Numbered from the stretch's first letter, positions 8,162-15,622 are shown. The stretch: 37,834 nucleotides of DNA from Clostridiales bacterium (GCA_015055525.1 SVHZ01000017.1:1-37834), one strand, 5' to 3'. A program made the numbers and translations. Notes: generated from the sequence alone by a model not told the origin.

Positions 8162-8847
8162 GAGCAAGGCGTAAAAAATACTTAGACGATAGGGCGGATA
8201 AAGTTCGCGATATTATAGTAATTTCAAAAACGAGCGAACTTTTAGGATTAGAAGAGAAAGAACGTTATTCGGTTATTACGCCTAACGAACTTTTTATGAA
8301 CGATAACCCCGTTGAACTTGAAATAGGTTGCGGAAAGGGTAGGTTTATCTACGAAAAGGCAATAAAAAATCCAGATATAAACTATCTGGGAGTTGAAATT
8401 CAGTTAAACGTTATTATAACCGGCGCTGAAAGGATTAAAAACGAAGGCGTTAAAAACGTTAAGTTTTTTAATTGCGGAGCGGAAATCTTGAAATATCAAC
8501 TTCCTAAAAAGTCAATATCAAAACTTTATCTTAACTTTTCTTGCCCCTATCCTAAAAAGCAATACGAAAACCATAGGTTAACGTATTTTTCCTTTTTAGA
8601 TATTTATAAATATCTATTAAAAGACGGGGCTGAAATTCATTTCAAGACGGATAATGATAATTTCTTTGAATATTCTTTAGAATCTTTCAAAGAAAACGGG
8701 TTTGAAATTGTTTTCGAAACGCGTGATCTTCACGCTGGTGACGTTTCCGATAACGTTATGACTGAGTACGAGCAGAAGTTCGTTGCTCTTAATAAAAATA
8801 TAAATAAATTAATTGCAAAGGTGAAAAATGATAGTAAAAACGATTGA
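8158..8847 (+). CDS. trmB: tRNA (guanine-N7)-methyltransferase with altered DPW motif
   Basis: TrmB methylates G46 in the tRNA variable loop with SAM. The SAM-binding motif LEIGCGKG is at residues 54-61, and the KTD motif near 162-164 is intact (FKTDNDNFFEYS). The 229-residue length is normal. The usual signature NFSDPWPKxRHxKRRLT is replaced at 126-142 by NFSCPYPKKQYENHRLT, so the conserved Asp is Cys129 and Trp is Tyr131. Whether this lowers or shifts activity is unknown; all else looks functional. It overlaps era by 4 bp and the esterase gene by 20 bp. Confidence 0.9.
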   Translation: MRARRKKYLDDRADKVRDIIVISKTSELLGLEEKERYSVITPNELFMNDNPVELEIGCGKGRFIYEKAIKNPDINYLGVEIQLNVIITGAERIKNEGVKNVKFFNCGAEILKYQLPKKSISKLYLNFSCPYPKKQYENHRLTYFSFLDIYKYLLKDGAEIHFKTDNDNFFEYSLESFKENGFEIVFETRDLHAGDVSDNVMTEYEQKFVALNKNINKLIAKVKNDSKND

Positions 8848-9676
8848 CTTATACGAATATTACGGTTTAGAAAAACCAGAAAACGCCGTTGGTAAATTAA
8901 CTCAATATCTTCCAGATATTTTCGAGGCGGTAAGTTTTACGCGTAAACGCCCCGCTATGCTCGTTTTACCGGGTGGCGGTTATGAATACACTAGTCCAAG
9001 AGAAGGCGAACCCATTGCTCTTAAATATTTAACAAAGGGTTACTGCGCGTTCGTTCTCAATTACAGCACTAAACCTTGCAAATATCCAACCGCGCTTAGA
9101 GAAGCGGGTATGGCTATGGCGTATATTCGTGAAAATGCGGAAGAATTTCACGTTAATGACGTTTGCGCTATCGGCGGATCGGCAGGCGGGCATTTGTGCG
9201 CGTGCTTAGCAACTATTTATGCGGATAAATCGCTTGATTTTTTAGGTGATAAAAAATCATTTGTTAAACCAGACGCTTGCGTTTTATTATATCCCGTTAT
9301 AACTAGTGGAGAAAAAACTCACGGTGGCTCTTTTGAAAATCTTTGTGGGGACGACAAAGCGCTTAGAGAATATCTTTCGCTTGAAAATAGGGTTAATAAA
9401 GATAGCGTGCCTGCGTATATTTTTGCAACGCTTGGGGATACTTGCGTTCCTTGTAAAAACAGTTTATTGCTTGCATGCGCTTATGAAAAAGCAGGAGTTC
9501 CTTTCTCACTTCATATTCTTGAAAAGGGCTATCACGGCTTATCGGTTAACGATATAACTTCAGATAGCAACGCAAGGTTATTGGAAAGAGAGCCGTCAAC
9601 CCCTGAAAACTATAACGATTGGGTAGAACAATCACTCGTTTGGCTTAAAGAACGCGGAATTAAGATTGAAGATTAA
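8828..9676 (+). CDS. Alpha/beta hydrolase, acetylxylan-esterase/BD-FAE type
   Basis: The 282-residue protein is a cytoplasmic alpha/beta hydrolase. The oxyanion loop LPGGGY is at residues 47-52, the nucleophile elbow GGSAGGH at 116-122 (Ser118), the acid in LGDTCVP near 208 and the His in GYHGLS near 240. This is the arrangement of small deacetylases and feruloyl or acetyl-xylan esterases that act on imported oligosaccharides. The substrate is not fixed by sequence. The start at 8828 has AAAGGTG 5 nt upstream and lies inside trmB. It closes the long operon. Confidence 0.88.
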   Translation: MIVKTIDLYEYYGLEKPENAVGKLTQYLPDIFEAVSFTRKRPAMLVLPGGGYEYTSPREGEPIALKYLTKGYCAFVLNYSTKPCKYPTALREAGMAMAYIRENAEEFHVNDVCAIGGSAGGHLCACLATIYADKSLDFLGDKKSFVKPDACVLLYPVITSGEKTHGGSFENLCGDDKALREYLSLENRVNKDSVPAYIFATLGDTCVPCKNSLLLACAYEKAGVPFSLHILEKGYHGLSVNDITSDSNARLLEREPSTPENYNDWVEQSLVWLKERGIKIED

Positions 9677-9683
9677 AAATAAT

Positions 9684-9702
9684 GCCGTAATATAATTACG
9701 GC
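9684..9702. terminator. Hairpin before tRNA-Leu
   Basis: GCCGTAAT at 9684-9691 pairs with ATTACGGC at 9695-9702. The U tract after it is poor on the plus strand (CAAAA), so it may be a weak terminator of the operon or simply a 3'-end-protecting hairpin. Confidence 0.5.
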
Positions 9703-9707
9703 AAAAT

Positions 9708-9790
9708 GCAGATGTGGCGGAACTGGCAGACGCTCAGGTCTCAGAAGCCTGTGGGCAACCGTATGGGTTCAAATCCCATCTTCTGCACCA
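9708..9790 (+). tRNA. tRNA-Leu (CAG)
   Basis: The gene folds as a class II tRNA with a long variable arm. The anticodon arm has stem CAGGT/GCCTG and loop CTCAGAA, giving anticodon CAG. The T arm is ATGGG-TTCAAAT-CCCAT, and CCA is encoded at 9788-9790. The acceptor stem has one T-T mismatch at position 6-67. It is followed directly by a strong terminator. No separate promoter is obvious, so it may be read from the upstream operon. Confidence 0.95.
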
Positions 9791-9825
9791 AAAAACTGCG
9801 GAAAAGATACTTTCCGCAGTTTTTT
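9791..9825 (+). terminator. Terminator after tRNA-Leu
   Basis: A 14-bp stem (AAAAACTGCGGAAA at 9791-9804, complement at 9811-9824) closes a 6-nt loop and ends in a T run. Confidence 0.92.
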
Positions 9826-9847
9826 ATAAAAGAGTTAGAGGGGCTAT

Positions 9848-10537
9848 ATGCTTTATATCATTACGCTGATTGCGTTTATTTCAATATATATTGCGTTGAT
9901 TTTTTTAATGAAGTATTTTACTAACGTTAAACTAACAAACGCAATTTTTACGGCGAGTGTTTTTATTCCGTATATAATGCTCGTTGTAACTATTTATCGC
10001 AACACGGGGTTTTATGACTGGAACTTTCAAAACACTCTTCCCGTTGCTAACGTAAGCCCGTTTATGTTTACCGTCGTACCGCTATCGTTAATACTTCCTA
10101 AAAAAATTAAAAAACACTTTTTACTTTTAATTTCACTATTATCGGTTGGTATGTTTTTATCGGGCGCGCTCGGTTGCGTTTATAACGCAGTTATAAAATA
10201 CAAATTCCATATCCACTTTACTTATGATTTTTTTGCGCACTTTGCCCTTTCTTTATACGGGGTTTATATCGTAAAAAGCAAGCAAGTAGATTTAAGCCGT
10301 TCAAACGCTTTGATAAGTTCGCTTATAATCTTTGCAGTAGCAACTTTAATGCTTATATTAAACGTAATTTTTGATACTGCGTTCTTCGGCTTATCGTTAA
10401 ACGGAAAGCATAATATTTACCTTATGGTTTTAGTTGATAGTTCTTATCTATCTGCGCTTATATATTATTTAGGGTTGTGCTTAGTGTTAGTTTTCGGTTA
10501 TATATATTCAAAATTGTTATCAAAAAAGAGCGGTTAA
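9848..10537 (+). CDS. Polytopic membrane protein, distant YwaF/TMEM164-like
   Basis: The 229-residue protein is almost entirely hydrophobic with about six or seven membrane helices and no signal peptide. The start at 9848 follows GAGGGG. I do not recognise it with certainty, but three short features line up in order with the opposing YwaF-family protein at 10552: LPVANVSPF against IPLHFCSLF, FDFFAHFALSLYG-like text against the FDFHTVVFHTVA block, and GKHNIY near the C-terminus against NFNNFY. This suggests a diverged relative. Function unknown. The stop codon lies inside the shared convergent terminator. Confidence 0.65.
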   Translation: MLYIITLIAFISIYIALIFLMKYFTNVKLTNAIFTASVFIPYIMLVVTIYRNTGFYDWNFQNTLPVANVSPFMFTVVPLSLILPKKIKKHFLLLISLLSVGMFLSGALGCVYNAVIKYKFHIHFTYDFFAHFALSLYGVYIVKSKQVDLSRSNALISSLIIFAVATLMLILNVIFDTAFFGLSLNGKHNIYLMVLVDSSYLSALIYYLGLCLVLVFGYIYSKLLSKKSG

Positions 10538-10549
10538 CCGCTCTTTTTT
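10522..10549. terminator. Bidirectional terminator between convergent membrane genes
   Basis: A perfect palindrome of 28 bp centred on GGTTAACC with six A residues on one side and six T residues on the other. It contains the stop codon of the gene at 9848. Confidence 0.92.
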
Positions 10550-10551
10550 TA

Positions 10552-11322
10552 TTATTGTTTTTTAAGTTTTAATTCAAGTTTTTTAACAAGATAGTTAACG
10601 AGCCTATAAAAATGATATGCGCCTTGAGTGAACGCCAAGTCTAATACTATTACTATTAAAACGTAAATCGTTTGAGTTAACGTAAAGCCGAGAACGGGAA
10701 GTATAGCGTCTTTTACCGCTTGGAGCGGAGCGATATTGCATTGATAGAAGTTGTTAAAATTAGTTTTTAGAATTTGAGCCATAATAGATGCAATCAAGCA
10801 ATAGCCTATCATAAACACTAAAACGGAGAGAGCGTCCCTTTTAATTTTCGGCGTGTGAAGATTTAAGCAAACGATTAAAACGAAAGTAAAAGTTGCAACC
10901 GTATGGAAAACTACCGTGTGAAAATCAAAAAAGTTTGTAAACGTTCCCTTAATAGCGCCTGCGCTATAAATAAGGTCGGGATATACCGCCATAAATATAA
11001 ATAAAGATGCAGAAACGGCAGAGCCTATCGCGCGCACGTAATCTTTATATTTACCGTGATAAAACGCCATAGCTGGCAATACGAAGATAAAGAGCGAGCA
11101 AAAATGCAAGGGGATATGGTAAAGGTCGTAACCCCTAATGAAACTTATAACTTGTTTCAAAATTTCAAGAATAACGATAACAACCGCACAAATTTGAAAA
11201 GGGATAAATCTTATTTTTTCAGACTTATTGCCGATAAAGATTTTGAGAAGTACCCCTAATATTATCATAACGATAAAAGATGGAAGTAAGGTTTTAAGAT
11301 GTTCTGGAGTCCAAAGTACCAT
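10552..11322 (-). CDS. YwaF/TIGR02206-family integral membrane protein
   Basis: The chosen start at 11322 gives 256 residues beginning MVLWTPEH, with AAGGAG at 11332-11337 giving 9-nt spacing; an upstream in-frame ATG at 11382 has no such site. About seven membrane helices are visible. Family hallmarks are YHIPLHFCSLFIFVLP in the third helix, FDFHTVVFHTVATF with conserved His, and NFNNFYQCNIAPL. The family is related to human TMEM164, a membrane acyltransferase-like protein; the bacterial role is unknown. It converges on the similar gene at 9848. Confidence 0.8.
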   Translation of the reverse strand: MVLWTPEHLKTLLPSFIVMIILGVLLKIFIGNKSEKIRFIPFQICAVVIVILEILKQVISFIRGYDLYHIPLHFCSLFIFVLPAMAFYHGKYKDYVRAIGSAVSASLFIFMAVYPDLIYSAGAIKGTFTNFFDFHTVVFHTVATFTFVLIVCLNLHTPKIKRDALSVLVFMIGYCLIASIMAQILKTNFNNFYQCNIAPLQAVKDAILPVLGFTLTQTIYVLIVIVLDLAFTQGAYHFYRLVNYLVKKLELKLKKQ

Positions 11323-11412
11323 AAAAACAATCTCCTTTAGTAATAAGTATATTGTATAACGGTATTGTTTGAGTGTCAACAATAAAATTTTAATTAAAAG
11401 TTAAAAAATATT

Positions 11413-11441
11413 TTGACAATATAAAATAATTATGTTATTAT
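11413..11441 (+). promoter_or_regulatory. Promoter of the tRNA-Ser transcription unit
   Basis: TTGACA at 11413-11418 and TATTAT at 11436-11441 are 17 bp apart, placing the start of transcription near 11448. The first tRNA-like unit begins about 30 nt later, so all three tRNA-Ser-derived units lie in one predicted transcript. Confidence 0.8.
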
Positions 11442-11478
11442 GTTAAGGCTAACGTTGAGATTTTAACGTTTCAGTCAA

Positions 11479-11520
11479 GGAAAAGTACCCAAGTGGCTGA
11501 AGTTGAGCCAAATGCTTATC
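11479..11520 (+). pseudogene. Unit A: 5' part of tRNA-Ser, shortest copy
   Basis: Bases 11479-11502 are identical to the first 24 nt of the intact tRNA-Ser at 11733 (acceptor strand and D arm). The anticodon arm, variable arm and T arm are missing. The next bases GTTGAGCC (11502-11509) and the tail before the spacer match the 3' end of unit B, so unit A looks like unit B with about 106 nt deleted from its middle. It cannot form a tRNA alone. Confidence 0.75.
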
Positions 11521-11552
11521 ACAATTTAATACTTTAATAAAATTTCAGTCAA
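11521..11552 (+). repeat. 32-bp leader repeat, copy 1
   Basis: Bases 11521-11552 are identical to 11701-11732. The last 10 bases (TTTCAGTCAA) also precede unit A at 11469-11478. The repeat is AT-rich and stands directly before each tRNA 5' end. Confidence 0.95.
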
Positions 11553-11700
11553 GGAAAAGTACCCAAGTGGCTGAAGGGGACTCCGGTTCCAAACGGAGTT
11601 TGTTCACCGCTTTGGCTACAAACAGTATACCATACTGTTTGCTTAACGCGTCGCGCCCCTGCTTCGGGAACCCTTAGCAGTTGAGCCGATAATCTTTTGA
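11553..11700 (+). ncRNA. Unit B: 148-nt chimera of tRNA-Ser 5' half and a structured insert
   Basis: The first 27 nt equal those of the intact tRNA-Ser. The tRNA 3' half is replaced by about 120 nt carrying a 6-bp hairpin (ACTCCG/CGGAGT at 11580-11599), a perfect 10-bp hairpin (CAAACAGTAT/ATACTGTTTG at 11618-11640) and an imperfect palindrome (CTGCT...AGCAG, about 11659-11680). The unit ends in CTTTTGA, which could pair with five of the seven bases of the acceptor strand. There is no T arm, so it is not a normal tRNA. It might be a decayed duplicate or a tRNA-like RNA of unknown role. Confidence 0.5.
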
Positions 11701-11732
11701 ACAATTTAATACTTTAATAAAATTTCAGTCAA
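11701..11732 (+). repeat. 32-bp leader repeat, copy 2
   Basis: Identical to 11521-11552 and immediately upstream of the intact tRNA-Ser. Confidence 0.95.
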
Positions 11733-11824
11733 GGAAAAGTACCCAAGTGGCTGAAGGGGCTCCCCTGCTAAGGGAGTAGTACGTGAATAACGTAGCGCGG
11801 GTTCAAATCCCGCCTTTTCCGCCA
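11733..11824 (+). tRNA. tRNA-Ser (GCT)
   Basis: A complete class II tRNA. The acceptor stem is GGAAAAG/CTTTTCC, the anticodon arm CTCCC-CTGCTAA-GGGAG gives anticodon GCT (codons AGC/AGU), the variable arm is long, and the T arm is GCGGG-TTCAAAT-CCCGC. The discriminator is G and CCA is encoded at 11822-11824. It is the only intact member of the three-unit array and must be released from the precursor by 5' processing, probably RNase P. Confidence 0.97.
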
Positions 11825-11860
11825 AAAAAACGACAAGTTAATTCTTGTCGTTTTTTTTGT
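11825..11860 (+). terminator. Terminator of the tRNA-Ser unit
   Basis: A 12-bp stem (AAAAACGACAAG with complement CTTGTCGTTTTT) encloses TTAATT and ends in a run of eight T residues. Confidence 0.9.
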
Positions 11861-11999
11861 CTTCAAATTTTCACGCAAGCCTTTTGCAAGGAGGCGAGCG
11901 AGGGTTTTGGTAGTGGTAATAAAGAGACTCTTTGGGTGCCACGCTATTGCAAAGGGCAATAAACGGTGTTAAAACGATAAATATTACGATAGTTATGAT

Positions 12000-12039
12000 T
12001 TGTAACACTTTTGTAACATAAAGGAAGTTATACTATTAC
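12000..12039 (+). promoter_or_regulatory. Possible promoter with a direct repeat, upstream of the surface-protein gene
   Basis: TTGTAACA occurs at 12000-12007 and again at 12011-12018, one helical turn apart. The second copy contains a -35-like TTGTAA (12011-12016), with TATTAC at 12034-12039 after 17 bp. The remainder of 11861-12112 shows no gene; the leader before the start at 12113 would be about 65 nt and ends in a very strong ribosome binding site (GGGGGAAGGGAAG). Confidence 0.45.
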
Positions 12040-12112
12040 TATTATCATTATTAAGTTTTTAATTATAACAATAAAAAATGCCATATAATTTTTTTGGGGG
12101 AAGGGAAGAAAG

Positions 12113-15100
12113 ATGAAAAAGAAAATTTTAAGTCTGCTGATTGCATTTGTAATGGTGGTCATCCTTGTGCCGATGATGAGCGTTAATGCTAGCGCGGCGC
12201 CAAGTGAGGAGTTGACTGCGGAGAACACCGCTTCGGCTAAAACTCTCAAAGATGGCGTGACTTATTTTATCACGCAGAATTTAACTATTAATGCAAGCAA
12301 GTCAAATAAAAACGGACTTGTTGTTGATAATGGTGCAACCGTAACACTTAGCATACCTTACGGCACCACTCTCACCGTTTACGGTAAAAACGGTAGCGGA
12401 ACCACCGGTGGCGGTGCTGCAATTCTGTTGCCTAACGGTGCAACCCTCAAGATTGTCGGTAGTGGCAAGCTTGTGGCAGTGGGCGGTAATGCAGGCAACG
12501 GCTCAACGGGTGGTAGCGGTGGCAGATCTATTGCCAACGATAATACGAACGGTCATTATAAAAACGAATTTGGCTCGAACACGGTTTATTTTGCAGGTGC
12601 CGGTGGTACAGGCGGAAACGGCGGTGGCGGTGCAGGCGCAGGTATCGGTACCAATGGCGGTAAAGGTGGTAGCGGTAGCGGCGCAGGTGGAAGCGGCTGG
12701 AACGACAGCGGAATAGTTGACAGTAATCGTAACGGTTATAGCGGAAGCGCGGGAGCATCCGCTTCTTCTGCTTCTGCTTCAGGAAACTTAATTTGTGCCG
12801 CTACAATAGATATGACTGGTGTTGCCGGCGGAAAAGCAGGCTCCGCAGGTGGCTCTGGTTCAAGAGGAAGCGACGGATATGACGGTGATGAAGGTGACGC
12901 TCGTGGTATTGCCGGTGGCGCAGGCGGCGGCGGTGGCGGCGGCGGACTTGCAGGTGCTGCAGTTGGTACCGGTGGTGGCGGCGGCGGTCAAGGTGGTGGC
13001 GGCGGTAGCGCTGGCTACATCTGGGGCGGTCGTTACGTCGGTGGCGGCGGTGGTGGCGGTGGCCAAGGTAACGGCACTTCTGGTGGCGGCGCATACGGAA
13101 GCGATGGAGCAATTCCCGAATATGATTGTGAAAACGACCGTACAAGTTCTGTAACCGTTCATCAAATGTCTACAAGTGGCGGTAGCGGTAGCCTTAACTC
13201 TTATGGTAGTTATGGTAAAGGCGCTGATATGACTATTGAAAGTCGCGGTGGAAAATTCTATAGAGGTACTGCCGGAAGCGGCGGAAGAGGAGGCTATAGT
13301 GGCGCGGCTGCAGTTTCATATACTGCCAATGATAATTCCGGCAAATATATAAATACTTACACCATTACTTGGATTGTAGATGGCGTTGCCTCCACCGAGG
13401 TTTATGAACATGGAAAAACCCCCGAATTTGGAGGTAGTACAGACAAGGCGGCGGATGCCGAGTACACATACACCTTTGCTGGTTGGGATAACGAGATTGC
13501 CTCCGTTACGGGTGATGCAACCTATACCGCTACTTACGACAGTTCGCTTCGCTCCTATTGCGTAAGCGTTGGCGAGAGTATGCACGGAAGTGTAACCTTT
13601 GATTCCAGTAGCGTTCTTGTCGGCGACACGGTTACTGTAACCATCACACCGAACGCGGGTTATGAGGTTGACGTTGTTACCGCAAACGATACGGAGGTAA
13701 CGAAGATTGCAGAAAATCAATATACCTTCCCTATGCCCACCACGGACGTAGTGGTAGACGTTACGTACAAGAAAATTCTCTATAACGTAGATTTATTTAA
13801 TGGCGGAAAGGCTACAGGCGGTAACTATTCCGTTGATATGAAAAGCGCCACCATTGGTGACCTTGTAACCATTACGGTTGCCCACAATCTTGGCTATCTC
13901 GTTGATACGGTTGCCGTAAACGGTGTTGCTGCAACCAACAATGGTGACGGCACTTATAGTTTCACAATGCCTGCGCAAGAGGTTTCGATCTCCGTTGTGT
14001 TTGATATTGATCTTCCTGCCATCGCAAAGGAACTTCAGGAATTGAACGATGCCGATGCCACACTTCAAAATGCAATTGCAAGCGGTGACGATGATCTTTC
14101 CGCTGAGATTGCCGATCTTTCTATGGCAATCCAAAACGCACAAGACGTCATTGACAATCTTGACAACGATTATGCAACCGATGCTCAACTTGGCGCGCTG
14201 AAAACGGCGCTTGAGGCAGCCGATGATTCTATGACTACCGCAATCAATGCGCTTATCGGTAGAGTGGAAAATATTGAAGGTACGTTGAACGGTATTGATC
14301 TTTCCCAGATTGCTACAAACAAGGCAAACATTAACACGCTTACGGTCGAACTTGACGCGATAGAAACTACCGTGGCGCAACTTGATAACACCTTTGTAAA
14401 CAACACCGAATTATCTACCGCAATCAACGGACTTAAGAGTGAACTTGAAAGCGCAGATATCGCGCTCGCCAACTTAATTAATGCGTTGACTACAAGAGTT
14501 GCTCAAACCGAAAGAGATATCGCAACGCTTGTTTCTGGCAAGGCAGACGTTACGTTTGTAAACGAAAAAATTAACGAACTTAAAGCCTTGATTGATGCGT
14601 TAGATGCTGTTAAAAATAATTACAAGACTGCCGATAACGAATTAAAACAAGACCTTGAATCTCAAATTGCAGGGGCTAAAACTTACGCACTTAATACGGC
14701 AACTTCGCTCGTTGAAAGCGCTAAATCAGATCTCAACTCGGCGATAGCATTAAAGGCAGATACGGCTACGCTTAACACAAAAGTTAATGAACTCAACACT
14801 GCAATTACTACGGCAGAAAGCCTTGCTAAAGCCTACACCGACGGCAAAGTAACCGAACTTAACTCAGCAATTGCAACTGCTAAACAAGAAGCGATTGCAA
14901 AAGCTACGGAATTAGTAAACACAGCAAAAGCAGATCTTAACTCGGCGATAGCATTAAAGGCTGATACAGCTACGCTTAACACAAAAGTTGAAGAACTCAA
15001 CACTGCAATCACTACGGCAGAAAGCCTTGCTAAAACGTACACGGACGGCAAAGTAACCGAACTTACAACTTTAATTGAAACTGCTAAACAAGAAGCGATT

Positions 15101-15526
15101 ACTACTGCTGAAGATTTATTAACTACTGCAAAAGCGGAACTTCTTAACGTTATTCTATCAAAGGCAGATACTGCTACCGTTACCGCTAAATTTAATGAAG
15201 CCCAGTCGGCTATCGCTATCTTGCAAGAATTAAGCGACGATTACGTTTCTGCCGATAGCGTATTAAAAGAAGAATTAACTACTTTAATTTCTAATACTAA
15301 AGCGGAAATTGTTGAATTAATTCTCGCAGGTGATAAAGTAAACGCCGATGCGTTAGAAAAAGAAATTGCTAAACTTCGTGCTGAAATTGAAGATATGAAG
15401 AAATCAGCGGGCGCAGAAATTAAACAAGCAGAATCAAGTTCAAAAATTTTAGCGACAGTTCTTGCAAGTATTGCTATTTTAGGTGATATATTAATTGCTT
15501 TGGGGTTTATTGTAAAGCGCAGATAA
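12113..15526 (+). CDS. Large secreted surface protein: Gly-rich domain, InlB-like repeats, coiled coil, C-terminal membrane anchor
   Basis: The 1137-residue product has a signal peptide (residues 1-29, cut near ASAA) and an N-terminal beta domain (about 32-95). A Gly/Ser/Ala-rich region follows (about 95-400) with runs of up to eight or nine glycines. Then come three beta-repeat modules: an InlB B-type repeat (415-478, with FAGWDNE) and two divergent repeats (480-552 and 556-632, each with GD-VT-T----GY-VD and FTMP-like ends). A long coiled coil spans about 634-1105 and contains two copies of a 68-residue repeat. The C-terminus is a hydrophobic helix (1110-1132) and KRR tail, a membrane anchor without LPXTG. 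Adhesin or surface filament roles are inferred. It is monocistronic. Confidence 0.85.
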   Translation: MKKKILSLLIAFVMVVILVPMMSVNASAAPSEELTAENTASAKTLKDGVTYFITQNLTINASKSNKNGLVVDNGATVTLSIPYGTTLTVYGKNGSGTTGGGAAILLPNGATLKIVGSGKLVAVGGNAGNGSTGGSGGRSIANDNTNGHYKNEFGSNTVYFAGAGGTGGNGGGGAGAGIGTNGGKGGSGSGAGGSGWNDSGIVDSNRNGYSGSAGASASSASASGNLICAATIDMTGVAGGKAGSAGGSGSRGSDGYDGDEGDARGIAGGAGGGGGGGGLAGAAVGTGGGGGGQGGGGGSAGYIWGGRYVGGGGGGGGQGNGTSGGGAYGSDGAIPEYDCENDRTSSVTVHQMSTSGGSGSLNSYGSYGKGADMTIESRGGKFYRGTAGSGGRGGYSGAAAVSYTANDNSGKYINTYTITWIVDGVASTEVYEHGKTPEFGGSTDKAADAEYTYTFAGWDNEIASVTGDATYTATYDSSLRSYCVSVGESMHGSVTFDSSSVLVGDTVTVTITPNAGYEVDVVTANDTEVTKIAENQYTFPMPTTDVVVDVTYKKILYNVDLFNGGKATGGNYSVDMKSATIGDLVTITVAHNLGYLVDTVAVNGVAATNNGDGTYSFTMPAQEVSISVVFDIDLPAIAKELQELNDADATLQNAIASGDDDLSAEIADLSMAIQNAQDVIDNLDNDYATDAQLGALKTALEAADDSMTTAINALIGRVENIEGTLNGIDLSQIATNKANINTLTVELDAIETTVAQLDNTFVNNTELSTAINGLKSELESADIALANLINALTTRVAQTERDIATLVSGKADVTFVNEKINELKALIDALDAVKNNYKTADNELKQDLESQIAGAKTYALNTATSLVESAKSDLNSAIALKADTATLNTKVNELNTAITTAESLAKAYTDGKVTELNSAIATAKQEAIAKATELVNTAKADLNSAIALKADTATLNTKVEELNTAITTAESLAKTYTDGKVTELTTLIETAKQEAITTAEDLLTTAKAELLNVILSKADTATVTAKFNEAQSAIAILQELSDDYVSADSVLKEELTTLISNTKAEIVELILAGDKVNADALEKEIAKLRAEIEDMKKSAGAEIKQAESSSKILATVLASIAILGDILIALGFIVKRR
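14729..15136 (+). repeat. Tandem 204-bp repeats coding 68-residue coiled-coil units
   Basis: Residues 873-940 (14729-14932) and 941-1008 (14933-15136) align without gaps; both begin DLNSAIALKADTATLNTKV. The DNA is nearly as similar as the protein over the first 130 bp, which points to a recent duplication. Confidence 0.9.
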
Positions 15527-15554
15527 TTAAATAATTTTGTATTTATGCTAACCT

Positions 15555-15586
15555 AAACGGTGGATGAGACGTCCACCGTTTTCTTT
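15555..15586 (+). terminator. Terminator of the surface-protein gene
   Basis: The stem AAACGGTGGA (15555-15564) pairs with TCCACCGTTT (15572-15581) around a 7-nt loop and is followed by TTCTTTTT. Confidence 0.9.
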
Positions 15587-15622
15587 TTGACTTAATATGA
15601 AATTTTTAACCACTTGCTCGCA

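Noticed and set aside
9706..9924. A 72-residue plus-strand ORF starting MQMWRNWQTLRS
   Set aside because: It is the tRNA-Leu gene read as protein, followed by its terminator and part of another gene in the wrong frame.
11553..11700. Unit B as a second functional tRNA, perhaps tRNA-Trp with loop TTCCAAA
   Set aside because: The stem register is off by one, giving an 8-nt loop, and there is no T arm; it does not fold as a tRNA.
11448..11732. A T-box riboswitch before the tRNA-Ser
   Set aside because: There is no T-box sequence or specifier loop, and the downstream product is a tRNA, not a synthetase or amino-acid gene.
11768..11959. A 63-residue minus-strand ORF containing RKRRDLNPR
   Set aside because: It is the well-known artefact of reading through a tRNA-Ser gene on the opposite strand; the tRNA explains the sequence.
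12528..13165. Several Arg/His-rich or Ala/Thr-rich ORFs on both strands over the Gly-rich region
   Set aside because: They are frame shadows of the GGC/GGT-rich coding of the surface protein, with no ribosome binding sites.
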